From positions 1 through 64,000 of the forward strand of contig CAJTHM010000014.1 of assembly GCA_910576125.1 (NCBI GenBank): a stretch of DNA of 64,000 nt, given 5' to 3'. Position 1 is the first letter of the stretch, and every line of letters starts with the position of its first letter. The stretch comes from Lachnospiraceae bacterium. GTDB lineage: Bacteria > Bacillota > Clostridia > Lachnospirales > Lachnospiraceae. Shown here piece after piece: positions 1 to 8,727 of this stretch. Made by a program: the position numbers and the translations under genes. The notes beneath the pieces were generated by a model. It made no database searches and had not been told where the DNA came from. It saw only the letters and a program-made list of their open reading frames with translations.

Positions 1-1386
1 AGCATAATCGGAAAGATGTCAAGGCTGAAGAAACTGGCTATCTCTGCCATGCCTGTGAAGGATTTTTCCTTTTTGACCACCTGTACAGCCCTGGAGAGCC
101 TGGAGATTTCAGCCTGCGGCATAATCGACTGCACTTTCCTGGGGAATCTGTATAGCCTAAAGAGCCTGAGCCTGCTCAACTGCTCCGGGCTGGAGCATAT
201 GGAGGAAATCCTGAAGCTCTTCCGCCTGGAAAGGCTTTCCCTGGAGGGCAGCCAGATTTCCAATGCGGACTGCTTCATAAACTGCAGAATCAAGGAAGTC
301 CTTCTGCCGGAACATATCCGGAAGGCAGAGCAGGCAAAGCGGGCTGCGCAGGCAAAACGGGCGGAACTGGAAAAGCAGGCAGAGCAGGCAAAGCGGGCGG
401 AACGGCAACAGCAGGCAGAGTGGCAACAGCAGGCGGATATGGAAAAGCAGGCTGCTGCCAGCTTTTGGAAAAAGGCTTTCAGAAAAAAGAGAACCAGGAG
501 AAAGCTGGGGCCTGCCGTACCCTTTCAACCGGCAGAGAGGAAGCAGGACCAGTATCCTTATGTGCTGCATGATTTCAACTCTCCCCTGTGGGAATCCTAC
601 AGAGGGGCATACGGAAATATAGAAGACTATCTTGTAATCCTGATAGGCGAGAGGGACAAGGCTCCGGAAACCTTTAAGCTGCGCCGCCTGGAAAACGTGC
701 CGAAAACAAACTATGAACTTGCCTTTGACAATCTCTGCGAGAACCTGTGGCACCAGATGAGCTTTTATCCGGCTACCTGGCTGGCACTGCCCTATCTGGC
801 CAGGCTTATGGAGGGATGGGAAAGGGAAAAGGATTTGAAATGGGTGTTCCGGGGCATCATGGCAGCGGGAAGCTTTCTGGCCACGGATGTATATGGGGAC
901 AGGCCGGACGAGGAGGACATCTATGAAAGTTACCGGAACGCAGGCTTGCGGATTCGCGCCGTGACCATTGATTTCCTGGCGGGAAACCTGGACTGTGTTC
1001 GGGAGAAGGCGGTTCAGTGGAGACGGGAGTTTGCCATGGCTGTCACGGCGATTCTCGGGGAACAGAAGCTTGCCTATATGCTTTCCCTTTCCGGATTTAA
1101 TTCATACTATATTGTCTGTCCTGAATGCGAAAACTGCGATGAGGACATGGAAGTGGGCTACTTTGAACTCTCGGAGCGGATGAAAAGGGCAAAGGCGCCT
1201 TCGGGGAAGTGGGACGGCCGAAGCCTGGAGGATGTAAGGCTGTGGCTGCCCAATCTGCTGAACCTTCTGGAGGACGAGGAAGGAGAAGAGCTCCTGGCCT
1301 ATTATTTCGGCACCTATGCATGCCCGGAATGCGGGAAGAAGACGTCCGTGCTGACAGGGATGGAAGGGTATTATTTTGGAGAGTAG
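1..1386 (+). CDS. LRR / coiled-coil / zinc-ribbon protein, 5' end outside window
   Basis: The frame is open at base 1, so the protein starts upstream; the first internal ATG is at 16. The visible N-terminal part (about residues 1-100) is leucine-rich-repeat-like, with recurring LESLEIS / LKSLSLLN / LERLSLEG units. A segment of Ala/Glu/Gln/Lys repeats that should be helical or coiled follows (residues about 105-155). A C-terminal domain of about 270 residues carries two Cys pairs (CPECENC and CPECGKK), a likely zinc ribbon. The C-terminal domain shares a YPA-x-LP-Y segment and the late zinc ribbon with the gene at 6035-6955, suggesting paralogous domains. The function is unknown. Its position in front of SUKH, DUF4241 and DUF4304-like genes suggests an immunity or effector-associated island, but that is inference. 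Confidence 0.7.
   Translation, partial: SIIGKMSRLKKLAISAMPVKDFSFLTTCTALESLEISACGIIDCTFLGNLYSLKSLSLLNCSGLEHMEEILKLFRLERLSLEGSQISNADCFINCRIKEVLLPEHIRKAEQAKRAAQAKRAELEKQAEQAKRAERQQQAEWQQQADMEKQAAASFWKKAFRKKRTRRKLGPAVPFQPAERKQDQYPYVLHDFNSPLWESYRGAYGNIEDYLVILIGERDKAPETFKLRRLENVPKTNYELAFDNLCENLWHQMSFYPATWLALPYLARLMEGWEREKDLKWVFRGIMAAGSFLATDVYGDRPDEEDIYESYRNAGLRIRAVTIDFLAGNLDCVREKAVQWRREFAMAVTAILGEQKLAYMLSLSGFNSYYIVCPECENCDEDMEVGYFELSERMKRAKAPSGKWDGRSLEDVRLWLPNLLNLLEDEEGEELLAYYFGTYACPECGKKTSVLTGMEGYYFGE
325..460 (+). repeat. In-frame degenerate repeat coding an A/Q/E/K-rich helix
   Basis: Units close to GCAGAGCAGGCAAAGCGG recur about six times inside the CDS and encode AEQAKRA / QQQAEWQQQA-type heptad-like units. 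Copy number is likely to vary between strains, because the units are short and nearly identical. It separates the LRR-like part from the C-terminal domain. Confidence 0.6.
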
Positions 1387-1417
1387 CCTAAAGCAATGGG
1401 GCCACGGAAATCGTTAA

Positions 1418-1513
1418 AAGATTTTTGGAAGAGCCTTTCACAGAGAGACGGAATGGGTTCTTGCCGTTACTCATGAGGATGTGCTGCCGTTTCTGGAGGA
1501 GACTGTAAAATGA
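1418..1513 (+). pseudogene. C-terminal gene remnant ending in ATGA overlap
   Basis: A frame opened by a TAA at 1415 runs for about 31 codons and ends with the TGA at 1511-1513. That TGA overlaps the ATG of the next gene. The peptide ends in THEDVLPFLEETVK and looks like the tail of a lost gene whose stop was translationally coupled to the SUKH gene. There is no plausible start, so this is a remnant left by a deletion between the zinc-ribbon gene and the SUKH gene. Confidence 0.4.
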
Positions 1514-1989
1514 CAGATAAATTTTTAGCTTATTTGGAAAATCGGGGCTGGATGGCAGAGGCGGATGAAAAGCAGGAACTCTGCCTGCCTGAGCCAATGA
1601 AAAGCAGATATACCGGCTATCCGGAAAGCAGGGTGAGATTTATCGCTATCGTAAAAAGCATGGTGCGCAAAGACGAGCGCGCCTGGTTCTTATGTGCGGA
1701 AGATTATGATATACAGGGAGACAAGGCCTGGCAGTGGAATGAGTGGGAACTGCTCAGCCTGGAAGCGGCAGGGGACGACGCCGGATGGAAAGAGGAAATC
1801 CGGCAGTTCTGGGACAGGCATCTGCCCTTTTTCCTGTCCCTGGACGGCGGTTATGCTTATTATGCGTTCTCCATGGAAGACGGTTCCGTTGTCTATGGCA
1901 TAGAGCCGGAATTTGAGGAATGTGAGACGGTTGCCGATTCCTTTGAGGATTTCATGGAAAAAGTGATGAGCGGCGGGATTCACATATAA
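1510..1989 (+). CDS. SUKH (SMI1/KNR4)-like protein, probable immunity protein
   Basis: This 159-residue acidic protein has the layout of the SUKH/SMI1-KNR4 superfamily. The diagnostic part is the central LPFFLSLDGGYAYYAFS stretch, followed by a short strand (VVYGIEPEF) and a C-terminal helix ending in SFEDFMEKV. SUKH proteins are widely used as immunity proteins against polymorphic and contact-dependent nuclease toxins; they bind the toxin in the cytoplasm. No toxin gene lies beside it here, so it may be an orphan immunity gene. The start is the ATG whose TGA-overlap couples it to the preceding remnant. The family call is by pattern only. Confidence 0.6.
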   Translation: MTDKFLAYLENRGWMAEADEKQELCLPEPMKSRYTGYPESRVRFIAIVKSMVRKDERAWFLCAEDYDIQGDKAWQWNEWELLSLEAAGDDAGWKEEIRQFWDRHLPFFLSLDGGYAYYAFSMEDGSVVYGIEPEFEECETVADSFEDFMEKVMSGGIHI

Positions 1990-2034
1990 AAAGATTGGGA
2001 AGGCGAAACCGTATGGAAGAAAATCAATGACGGC

Positions 2035-2417
2035 GGAGGAATACAGGGCATGAACTGCAGACATTCAGTGACCTGGCTAAGATGAAATATCTGGACAGCA
2101 GAAAGCGAAACTTCTCGTCCGCGAAGAAGATTGAGGATGTGCGTCTCCCTTCCTGGCTGGTGGTAAAGGACAATGACTTTTCCCTGATTGGGGAAATGAC
2201 GAAGCTCCAGTAGCTGTCTCTTCATGATGTGGCGATAGAGGATTACTCTTTTCTGGCAAAATGCGTGAAGCTGAGTGTGCTGGACCTACAGGATACCAGC
2301 TTTTTGGATTGTCAGCTCTGAAGAAGGTCATCCTGCCTGCTTACAGCCGACTGAAATATACGAAGGTGCTGGAGCAGTTGAACTATACGATTAGAAAAAT
2401 ATATGGATTTTTTTGAT
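2035..2417 (+). pseudogene. Degraded leucine-rich-repeat gene
   Basis: One frame reads ELQTFSDLAKMKYLDS and continues to an in-frame TAG at 2211-2213. It goes on as LSLHDVAIEDYSFLAKC and LSVLDLQDTSFLDC before a frameshift near 2318, then resumes as LKKVILPAYSRLKYTKVL. The repeat spacing and wording match the LRR part of the protein at 1-1386, so this is probably a decayed paralogue. No start codon with a ribosome binding site remains. Confidence 0.55.
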
Positions 2418-2457
2418 ATATCCATGTATAATAAAAGAAAATAGGTGGAAGCGTTTT

Positions 2458-2658
2458 ATGGAAAATATTGAAGGCTATCTGAATGATTTATATTATGAGG
2501 ACAGGCCAATGCGGCTTGTTGTTCCGGATTTACTTCAAAAGGCAGATGAGCAGGAATTAGAACAAAGCAGAAAGAAAAATCGGGAAATGATAATGGCAAT
2601 CAGAAAAAGGCAAAGGGAAATGGCGCTCTACAAAGTGCCTGAGTTGCTGGATGATTAG
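2458..2658 (+). CDS. Small charged hypothetical protein (66 aa)
   Basis: ATG at 2458 follows an AGGTGG ribosome binding site about ten bases upstream. This start is preferred over the upstream ATG at 2413, which has no such site. The product begins MENIEGYLNDLY and is rich in Glu, Gln, Lys and Arg, with a predicted long helix (KKNREMIMAIRKRQREM). There is no signal peptide or membrane segment, and I do not recognise a family. It sits alone between an LRR relic and a DUF4241 relic. Confidence 0.45.
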   Translation: MENIEGYLNDLYYEDRPMRLVVPDLLQKADEQELEQSRKKNREMIMAIRKRQREMALYKVPELLDD

Positions 2659-2719
2659 AACGTATAGTGTTTGTTGATAATTAATCCGTTTCAGTATTGG
2701 CAAAAGAGGGTTGCAGAGG

Positions 2720-3200
2720 CAATCTTTTTTTGATTTTTTAAAGGTGAGGAAAACATTTCACAAGAGGAGTTGTTGGGAGTTTAGGCTGTCCGCTATTAGA
2801 CTGCCATGCCAAAGGGAAAGAAGTGTCTTTACCTTTTTCGGCGTGGATACAGGACTTGCCTGTATTGCGGACGAGAAGGCCTCGGAGGAGAACAGGCTTT
2901 TTTGAGAAATGGACAAGGAAAAATCCGGGCAAATACAAGTATACGGATTATTTCACTGCCCTTTTCCGGAAAAGTTATGGAGCGAATCCGGAATTCCAGA
3001 ACCGGGGCAGGAGCTTTCTGGAGTGGGAACTGCCGGGAAATGGATTGAAGACAGCACTGTTTTCCAATGGCATGGGAATGGCGTCTACAGCGGCTACTGG
3101 GGGCTGGATTCAGAAGAGGAGACTGCTTGTCTGGTGGCGATTTTCATTCAGGAGACCATGGAACATTTGGTCTCCATTCGTCCAGAGTGTTTGTTCGGAT
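2720..3200 (+). pseudogene. Frameshifted DUF4241-type gene remnant
   Basis: Three frames must be joined to read the protein. The first gives VDTGLACIADEKASEENRLF (about 2846-2905). A second gives FEKWTRKNPGKYKYTDYF and FLEWELPGNGLKTALFS (about 2900-3065). A third gives GNGVYSGYWGLDSEEETACLVAIF (about 3075-3150). The order GxxxIAD, TAL(F)S, DG-Y-YWG-D is the DUF4241 pattern. At least two frameshifts and the absence of a start show it is dead. DUF4241 genes often sit in toxin-immunity islands, which fits the surroundings. Confidence 0.6.
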
Positions 3201-3230
3201 TAAGATGTTTCGGCGGAGGAAGTGGAGCGG

Positions 3231-4520
3231 ATGAGAAAGGCAAAGGCGCTTTCCGGGAAACGGAAGCAGAAGCCTGGAGGATGCAGAACTGTGGCTGCGG
3301 CGGTATTGCTGGTTCTGTCCCTGCTGACCGGCTGCAGCAGGGAGCGGATGGAGACCCGCAGGGAGATTGAGCGTATCCTGGAAGCCGCAGAGAGCGTGGC
3401 AGAGGACAGGGCGGCTGCGCATATCCTGGAAAAATACGGGATAGAGGCAGCAGCGGAAGGGTACTGGACCCAGGCATACAATGACTTCTTTGCTCCCAGT
3501 GTGAATCCTAACGTGGTGGTTTTCATGGAACACGGAGACAGGAAATTCTGTGTGGGCATTGATGTGGATGACGAGTCTGTCTTGTGGGATAATTTCCAGA
3601 GGGAGGAAATAGATGCAGCGTTGCAAGGGTATCTGACAGAAAACTATGGACTTCCCCCGGCCTACAGGGCGGAGACGGTGTTCCGCCTGGAAGATGCCCC
3701 GAACTACAGTGTGGCCACGCCTGCGGAATGGCGGGAAAAGGGATATGACCATGCGAATATGGTGGATTTCTGTTTCGAGGGGCAGTCTGCGGAAGAGCTG
3801 CTTGCCCGGATGGAATATCTGGAATTCCACGATTCCTGGCTGTCCATGGAGCAGTCCCTCGAGGCGGTTGTCTTCGATGAAAAGGACTGGCCCATATGTG
3901 AGGGCGGCTATATGGAATGGAACCTGCGCCTGTACGCTTCGCCGGAAGCGGAGTTCGTGGATTTGAGTGAGAAATACCCTGATATCGGCGGATTCCCCTA
4001 TTTCCGGGAGTGGAGGCGGACCTGTCTAAGGGATAAGGGGACAGAGGGGCAGGAAATGTCCGATGGATTCTTCGCGTTCCGGTCCCTGGAGTCAGAGGGA
4101 ATCACCATCATTTCACGGCTTCCCTATGAGATAGAGGATATCGTTGAAATCAGTGAGGGAGAGGCACAGTGGAGGGTAAGCCGGGGAGAAGGCCGCACTG
4201 AGGCATATCGGCTGGTTTCCCACATATTTGAGGTGACGGAAAACGCTGCTGACAGCAATTATGCCACGGCAATCCATGTGCCTGCAGAGTTCGCCGCCCG
4301 ATATGAGGGACCGCTGTACATACTCCGCCGCAAAATGGAAGAAGGGCATTCCGCAGAAATGGGGAAAGCGGAGGTTGTAAAACAGATTTCTTCCCAGGAA
4401 GAGCTGGACGCCATTCCCGGGGATGAGTCCCATAGGGACTATAAGATATATTCCAACGGGACATACGGCATGAGCGCGGGCTATCAGTACGCTGTAGCGG
4501 AAAAAATCGGGGAGGAATGA
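3231..4520 (+). CDS. Hypothetical lipoprotein
   Basis: The start is taken at the ATG at 3231, behind GGAGGA at 3215-3220; an upstream in-frame GTG at 3222 overlaps that site and is less likely. A basic N-region and hydrophobic core end in a lipobox (LSLLTGC), so the mature protein is anchored to the outer face of the membrane. The mature part (about 395 residues) is acidic and rich in Trp and Tyr, with no catalytic motif I recognise. The gene ends in an ATGA overlap with the next gene, so the two are translationally coupled. Function unknown. Confidence 0.65.
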   Translation: MRKAKALSGKRKQKPGGCRTVAAAVLLVLSLLTGCSRERMETRREIERILEAAESVAEDRAAAHILEKYGIEAAAEGYWTQAYNDFFAPSVNPNVVVFMEHGDRKFCVGIDVDDESVLWDNFQREEIDAALQGYLTENYGLPPAYRAETVFRLEDAPNYSVATPAEWREKGYDHANMVDFCFEGQSAEELLARMEYLEFHDSWLSMEQSLEAVVFDEKDWPICEGGYMEWNLRLYASPEAEFVDLSEKYPDIGGFPYFREWRRTCLRDKGTEGQEMSDGFFAFRSLESEGITIISRLPYEIEDIVEISEGEAQWRVSRGEGRTEAYRLVSHIFEVTENAADSNYATAIHVPAEFAARYEGPLYILRRKMEEGHSAEMGKAEVVKQISSQEELDAIPGDESHRDYKIYSNGTYGMSAGYQYAVAEKIGEE

Positions 4521-5842
4521 GAAAGAAGATGGGCTTTCAGGATGAGATGAAACAGATGTTCCTACGTGTTGCGGCGGGAGAAGTAGAACCGAAGGAATGG
4601 GAAAAATGGTGGAACAGCAATAAGGCCAGGCTGGAAGAGAACCTGACCCGTGGAGACCGGGGAAGGATGATGCCGGCTTTATGGAATGCAGACTATTACT
4701 GGATGGCAAAGACCCAGAGCGGCGTTGCCTACTATTTCCATGCCCAGGGACGTCCGGTAAAGACTTCCGGTTATTATGAGGAAAAAGCCAGGGAAGAGGA
4801 GGAACGTGACAGACAAAAGAGCATGGAAACATACCACAGGAATACGGCTTTTGCCAGGCGGCCGTGGGAGGGATATCTGGAGGGACATCCGGCAGAAGCC
4901 GTGGTTTTTGACTGGAAAAGCCTGCTGGGGACGCCGCCCGGACAGAAACCGGCGAAGGTTTATGACTATAAACACGCAAGAACAACGGAACAGTGGAAAG
5001 AGTGCGGGGAGGAACTGAAACTGCGCTTAAAGGAGAACCTGCAGGCAAAGATTGCCCCTGCCGCAAAGGCATACGGCATGAAAAAAGCAGGTCCCAAAAC
5101 CTTTGTACGGGAAAAGAACGGACTGGTATCCCGGATCCAGTTTATCGGTTATTTCAGAGGCGGCGGATATGAGGCCATGAGCTGTTACCTCTGTCCTGTC
5201 TATGCGATTGAGTATGGCATCCTGGGCCTGCCGGGCCATATCAGCCAGGGGGATTATTTCCAAAAGATGGATAATGGGTGGGGCGTGATTCAGTACGGTT
5301 TGGAAGCTGTGGACGCGGCCATGGTGGAAAGCATCAACAGAAAATTTGACGACATATTGACTTACCTGGCAGACGGCGTGCTGCCGGAATGGCAGAAGAT
5401 TGACAGCCTGGAGACCTATTTTGCAAAGGAGCGCCGGGATTATCTGAAAGCCACGGAGAAAGGGCCGTGGGACCCAAAAACCGCCAGGCCCATGTGGAAT
5501 CTGGATACAGAGGGAAGGCCGGATCCCTGGAGGGCGGACGACTATCTGTTTGGCGTATGGAACCTGCTTTCGGGAAAGGAAGAGGAAGGATATGCACGTC
5601 TTGCATCCTGTGTGCGGTTTAACTCCGGATATGTGGAGGAACGTCTGAAGGAGCGCCCGGAAGCGTATAATGACACCAGGGACCCTATGGCGGTGATGTA
5701 CCGCAATGCGCAGCTCTTTATCAGGACAAGGGAGACCGCGGACGCAGAGAACCGTAGGAAGGCAATCAGGGAAACTTATGAGGATGTCTGCCGGTTCATG
5801 CGGTATTACCACGGTCTGGACAAAAAGACAAGAAGGGATTGA
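4517..5842 (+). CDS. Hypothetical protein with DUF4304-like segment
   Basis: The ATG overlaps the stop of the lipoprotein gene. The product is 441 residues, soluble, with no signal peptide. Residues about 180-300 resemble DUF4304: a helix, then GMKKAGPKTFVREKNG followed by RIQFIGYFRGGGYEAM. Such domains are found in immunity-type proteins. The N-terminal part (Trp-rich, EWEKWWNSN) and the C-terminal helical part match nothing I know. A role in an immunity cluster is inferred from neighbours; the domain call is tentative. Confidence 0.55.
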   Translation: MRKKMGFQDEMKQMFLRVAAGEVEPKEWEKWWNSNKARLEENLTRGDRGRMMPALWNADYYWMAKTQSGVAYYFHAQGRPVKTSGYYEEKAREEEERDRQKSMETYHRNTAFARRPWEGYLEGHPAEAVVFDWKSLLGTPPGQKPAKVYDYKHARTTEQWKECGEELKLRLKENLQAKIAPAAKAYGMKKAGPKTFVREKNGLVSRIQFIGYFRGGGYEAMSCYLCPVYAIEYGILGLPGHISQGDYFQKMDNGWGVIQYGLEAVDAAMVESINRKFDDILTYLADGVLPEWQKIDSLETYFAKERRDYLKATEKGPWDPKTARPMWNLDTEGRPDPWRADDYLFGVWNLLSGKEEEGYARLASCVRFNSGYVEERLKERPEAYNDTRDPMAVMYRNAQLFIRTRETADAENRRKAIRETYEDVCRFMRYYHGLDKKTRRD

Positions 5843-5858
5843 CGGGCCCCGGCTTTAC

Positions 5859-6038
5859 ATGATTACTGCGGCCGGGAAGTGGGGGCTGTACCAGGGGAGC
5901 GACAGGGACAGGTACCTATCCTGCCATATGGCGGACCTGCTGCATGGGTATGGGGCGCCGCTGATTTTTGGAGGCATCTGGCGGGGACCGGAATACAGGC
6001 CGGAAATCAACACGATGGAAAGATGGAAGAGTAAATGA
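5859..6038 (+). CDS. Short ORF, possible gene fragment (59 aa)
   Basis: The frame runs from an ATG at 5859 to a TGA at 6036, which overlaps the ATG of the next gene. There is no clear ribosome binding site, although the ATGA overlap is the same arrangement as in the other genes of this run. The peptide (GKWGLYQGSDRDRYLSCH and so on) matches no family I know. It may be the C-terminal end of a gene lost by deletion, kept because it couples translation of the following gene. Confidence 0.3.
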   Translation: MITAAGKWGLYQGSDRDRYLSCHMADLLHGYGAPLIFGGIWRGPEYRPEINTMERWKSK

Positions 6039-6955
6039 GAAAGATAGAATTTGGGCATGAAGCCTGGAGACAGGCAGAGGAGATCGGTGCGGAGCCTGGC
6101 ATCCGGGAACTGGTGGAGCAGTTTCGGGAGTGCCCGGATACCGGTATGGATTCCGATGTCTTTGCAGAGCTTTGCGGACGCATCTGTGAGTCGAATACCA
6201 TATACCCGGCATTCTACCTGGTTTTCCCCTATATGGTGGAAATCGCGATGGGGCAGCCGCCGGCGCAGGCGGTGGAGCTGTGGGAGTGGATGGGGGCATG
6301 GATTTCGGAAAGCTATCAGCCCTATGCAGCGGGGATGTCCCGGGAAGTGATGGATGTGTATCGGGAAAGCCTGGCTGTGGCGGAGGAGGCTGTACTGGAT
6401 TTTCTCTGCCGGTATGATTTTTCTCCCCATAGGGACAGCATCCATTATGTGACAGGGGCGCCTTTCGCATTCGTGAAACCGGAATTCGGATATCTTTCAA
6501 CCATGTTCGATACGGAGCTCTGGGAGGAAGCTTCCTGTCCCGAAGGCCATATGGAAACATACATAATCCGCAGGAAAGGAATCACGGACAGCGGCAACAG
6601 GAGCGTTTCCGTGCAGGAGGCGGCATGGGAAGAAGTGCGGAGTCTGACTGACAAAATGCCTGTCCGCCAACCGAATCCCTGGACAGGGCTACTGTCTGTA
6701 ATCGACGGTTTTGAGGACTGCGCGGAGAAGCACATGGCAAAAGCTGTCTGCAGAAAGGGAATCAGCCAGGAGACGCCGTTTCCGGTGGCAGTATTTTTGT
6801 ACCTGTACCTGCTGCGGAACCTGGACAGGGCAGAAGAGGATGCAGAGTTTTCACAGCTCTGCCGCCGGATGTTCGACAGGATTTCCTGCCCGGCATGCGG
6901 GGCGCAATTTGTTTTTATAGACGGGTGGCAGCACCCCTTTGGGACAGAGGCATGA
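6035..6955 (+). CDS. Hypothetical protein with C-terminal zinc ribbon
   Basis: The ATG overlaps the previous stop (ATGA). The product is 306 residues, acidic and mostly helical, with no signal peptide. It shares with the protein at 1-1386 a YPAFYLVFPYMVE segment (YPATWLALPYLAR there) and a C-terminal CPACG half zinc ribbon followed by aromatic residues. The two look like paralogous domains of one family with different N-terminal attachments. Function unknown. Together with the SUKH, lipoprotein and DUF4304-like genes it may belong to one inherited immunity cluster. Confidence 0.5.
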   Translation: MRKIEFGHEAWRQAEEIGAEPGIRELVEQFRECPDTGMDSDVFAELCGRICESNTIYPAFYLVFPYMVEIAMGQPPAQAVELWEWMGAWISESYQPYAAGMSREVMDVYRESLAVAEEAVLDFLCRYDFSPHRDSIHYVTGAPFAFVKPEFGYLSTMFDTELWEEASCPEGHMETYIIRRKGITDSGNRSVSVQEAAWEEVRSLTDKMPVRQPNPWTGLLSVIDGFEDCAEKHMAKAVCRKGISQETPFPVAVFLYLYLLRNLDRAEEDAEFSQLCRRMFDRISCPACGAQFVFIDGWQHPFGTEA

Positions 6956-7000
6956 CGGAGAATTTATATTGCTTAACGATTTCACTTGCCCTGAAACCAG

Positions 7001-7063
7001 ACTGCATAACGCTGGCTGGTTCAAGCGCATGATTACATTAGGCAGTATTCAGCGTTATGCAGT
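7001..7063. repeat. 14-base perfect inverted repeat with 35-base spacer
   Basis: ACTGCATAACGCTG at 7001-7014 is repeated exactly in inverse orientation at 7050-7063. There is no T-tract, so it is not a typical terminator. It may be the ends of a small excised element, an operator, or an RNA hairpin. It lies in the gap between two hypothetical genes. Confidence 0.6.
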
Positions 7064-7101
7064 ATATGTCCTGTGTTGACCGACACAGCTGATGGAGCTG
7101 T

Positions 7102-7647
7102 ATGAACAGGCACAAGACCCGGAAACTGCCGAAGCTCCATGGGGAGGGCCTCCGGGACGCCTGCCATACCATCAGCGCCATGAAAGAATACCCTAATGTC
7201 CATGCGGGAAGGCTGAAGGAGGCCCTTGGGCGCGATGGCCTGGACAGGAACGACAGGATTGCGCTTTTCCACTGCATCAAGGATTTGAAAGGGAAAGAAG
7301 AGGTGCTGGATTATTTTCTGGAGTATCTGTCTACGGAAGAGGAGCCCGGCATATTGATCTATGCTGTCTGGTGCACGGAGGGCGTGGAGGACCGGCAGCT
7401 TCAGGAACTTTTTGTGAAGCTGATGGACAAGTACAGGACCCATGAAAATGCCAGGTTTGACTATAAAGGCAGCCAGATGGTCTTGAAGGGCGGTGCCTGT
7501 ATGGGAGCCAGCAGGCCGGAAGGACAGCTCACCAGCAACCTCATGCGGCAGTTCGATTATTTCGGCCTGGACTACCGGGGAGCCTGGAAGCTGCTGATGG
7601 ATGACGGCAGATGGAGGGAATGGAAAGGGCAGAACGGATTTCTATAA
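7102..7647 (+). CDS. Hypothetical protein, possibly 5'-truncated (181 aa)
   Basis: An ATG at 7102 lies behind a weak GGAGCTGT site. The protein begins MNRHKTRKLPKLHGEGL, is helical and mixed in charge, with a central DRNDRIALFHCIKDLKGK segment and a Gly-rich turn (KGGACMGASRPEG). I recognise no family. The poor start region, right after the inverted repeat at 7001-7063, suggests that the original N-terminus may have been lost. Confidence 0.4.
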   Translation: MNRHKTRKLPKLHGEGLRDACHTISAMKEYPNVHAGRLKEALGRDGLDRNDRIALFHCIKDLKGKEEVLDYFLEYLSTEEEPGILIYAVWCTEGVEDRQLQELFVKLMDKYRTHENARFDYKGSQMVLKGGACMGASRPEGQLTSNLMRQFDYFGLDYRGAWKLLMDDGRWREWKGQNGFL

Positions 7648-7715
7648 GGCATCTGTAGAAGCAGATGCCTGGACGCGCGTGGATGAAGCATTGTTTTCCG
7701 CTGTCTGCTTTTCTG

Positions 7716-8711
7716 CTATCTGCAAAGGAACATGTCCTGGGCATATTCTTTGATGTCGCCGGGATTGACCATGTTGTACTTTGCCTTTACTGCGCTGAAA
7801 TACTCTCCGATAAGAGATTTCCCGATAATCCGGTCAGACGGCGCTGTGACAGGAAGGTCGCCGCGGGCGGCAAGCCAGGGGGCCTCGTTGTGCGTGAAGC
7901 GCTCCAGGATTTTCCCGCTGTAACAGCAGATATTGTTGATTACGCTATCGTAGATGGCCTTTTCGCCGGAAGAGAATATTGACGCATCAAAGCCATCGGC
8001 TTTTTCGATGGAATCGAAACGGTAGTCTCTATAGCGGAAGTAAATTTCCCTGTAAACCGGGCCATGCACCCATGCCTGGCAATCTTCTGAGAACAGGAAA
8101 GATTGATAGAAAGCGAAATAAAATCCCTGAATGTAGTACAGGGCCTTCTGGAGCGCCAGAGGAGTGATATCCTCGCATTGGCTCAGCAGATACTGGATTA
8201 CGGTATTTATTTTGCTATCTGTGGATGACCCGGCTGACAGCAGCGCGTCGACAGCTCTGCGGCTTTTTTCATAGGCGCGCGCAGATTTCAGGCTTCCTTT
8301 ATTGGCTTCCAGCAATTCGGAATAAAACGCGGGGTCATTATAGAGGCGCACAAGGATGTCGGAGTATTGTCTTGTGGGCATGTCGCCATCCGCGTACCGC
8401 GAGAAGGTTTGCTCCCCCCATCCAAGGAGCAGAGAAAGTGGCCGTTTCCCAATCGCATACTTTTCAGGGATTTCCTTGAGCTGTTCCAGGGAAATGATGT
8501 GATTCTCCTTGCGATACACGTCATAGAGCGCCCGCAGATTGTAATCCGAGAACTCCGGAATAAAAAGCTGAGAGCCGCAGTCGGCACAGTGAGCTTCTTT
8601 GCCGATATAGTGATACGCCTTTTCCTTAATGGTGCCAACCATAGGGGCCGCCGCTTCGATATAATCCACATCGTTTCTGCACTCTTCACAAAAGGATTTC
8701 TTAGGATTCAT
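7716..8711 (-). CDS. MqsA-type zinc finger / Panacea (DUF4065) antitoxin-like protein
   Basis: The 331-residue protein has three parts. The N-terminus has two Cys pairs (CEEC and CADCG) forming an MqsA-like zinc finger. A middle helix-turn-helix follows (LSLLLGWGEQTFSRYADGDMP). The C-terminal Panacea domain (LQKALYYIQGFYFAFYQ, then AWVHGPVYREIYFRYR) is the SocA/GepA type. Panacea proteins are 'universal' antitoxins paired with many unrelated toxins, and the zinc finger-HTH part normally represses the promoter. No toxin-sized partner adjoins it on the same strand, so it is either an orphan or works on something elsewhere. Confidence 0.75.
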   Translation of the reverse strand: MNPKKSFCEECRNDVDYIEAAAPMVGTIKEKAYHYIGKEAHCADCGSQLFIPEFSDYNLRALYDVYRKENHIISLEQLKEIPEKYAIGKRPLSLLLGWGEQTFSRYADGDMPTRQYSDILVRLYNDPAFYSELLEANKGSLKSARAYEKSRRAVDALLSAGSSTDSKINTVIQYLLSQCEDITPLALQKALYYIQGFYFAFYQSFLFSEDCQAWVHGPVYREIYFRYRDYRFDSIEKADGFDASIFSSGEKAIYDSVINNICCYSGKILERFTHNEAPWLAARGDLPVTAPSDRIIGKSLIGEYFSAVKAKYNMVNPGDIKEYAQDMFLCR

Positions 8712-8727
8712 ATCAGACTACCTCCAA

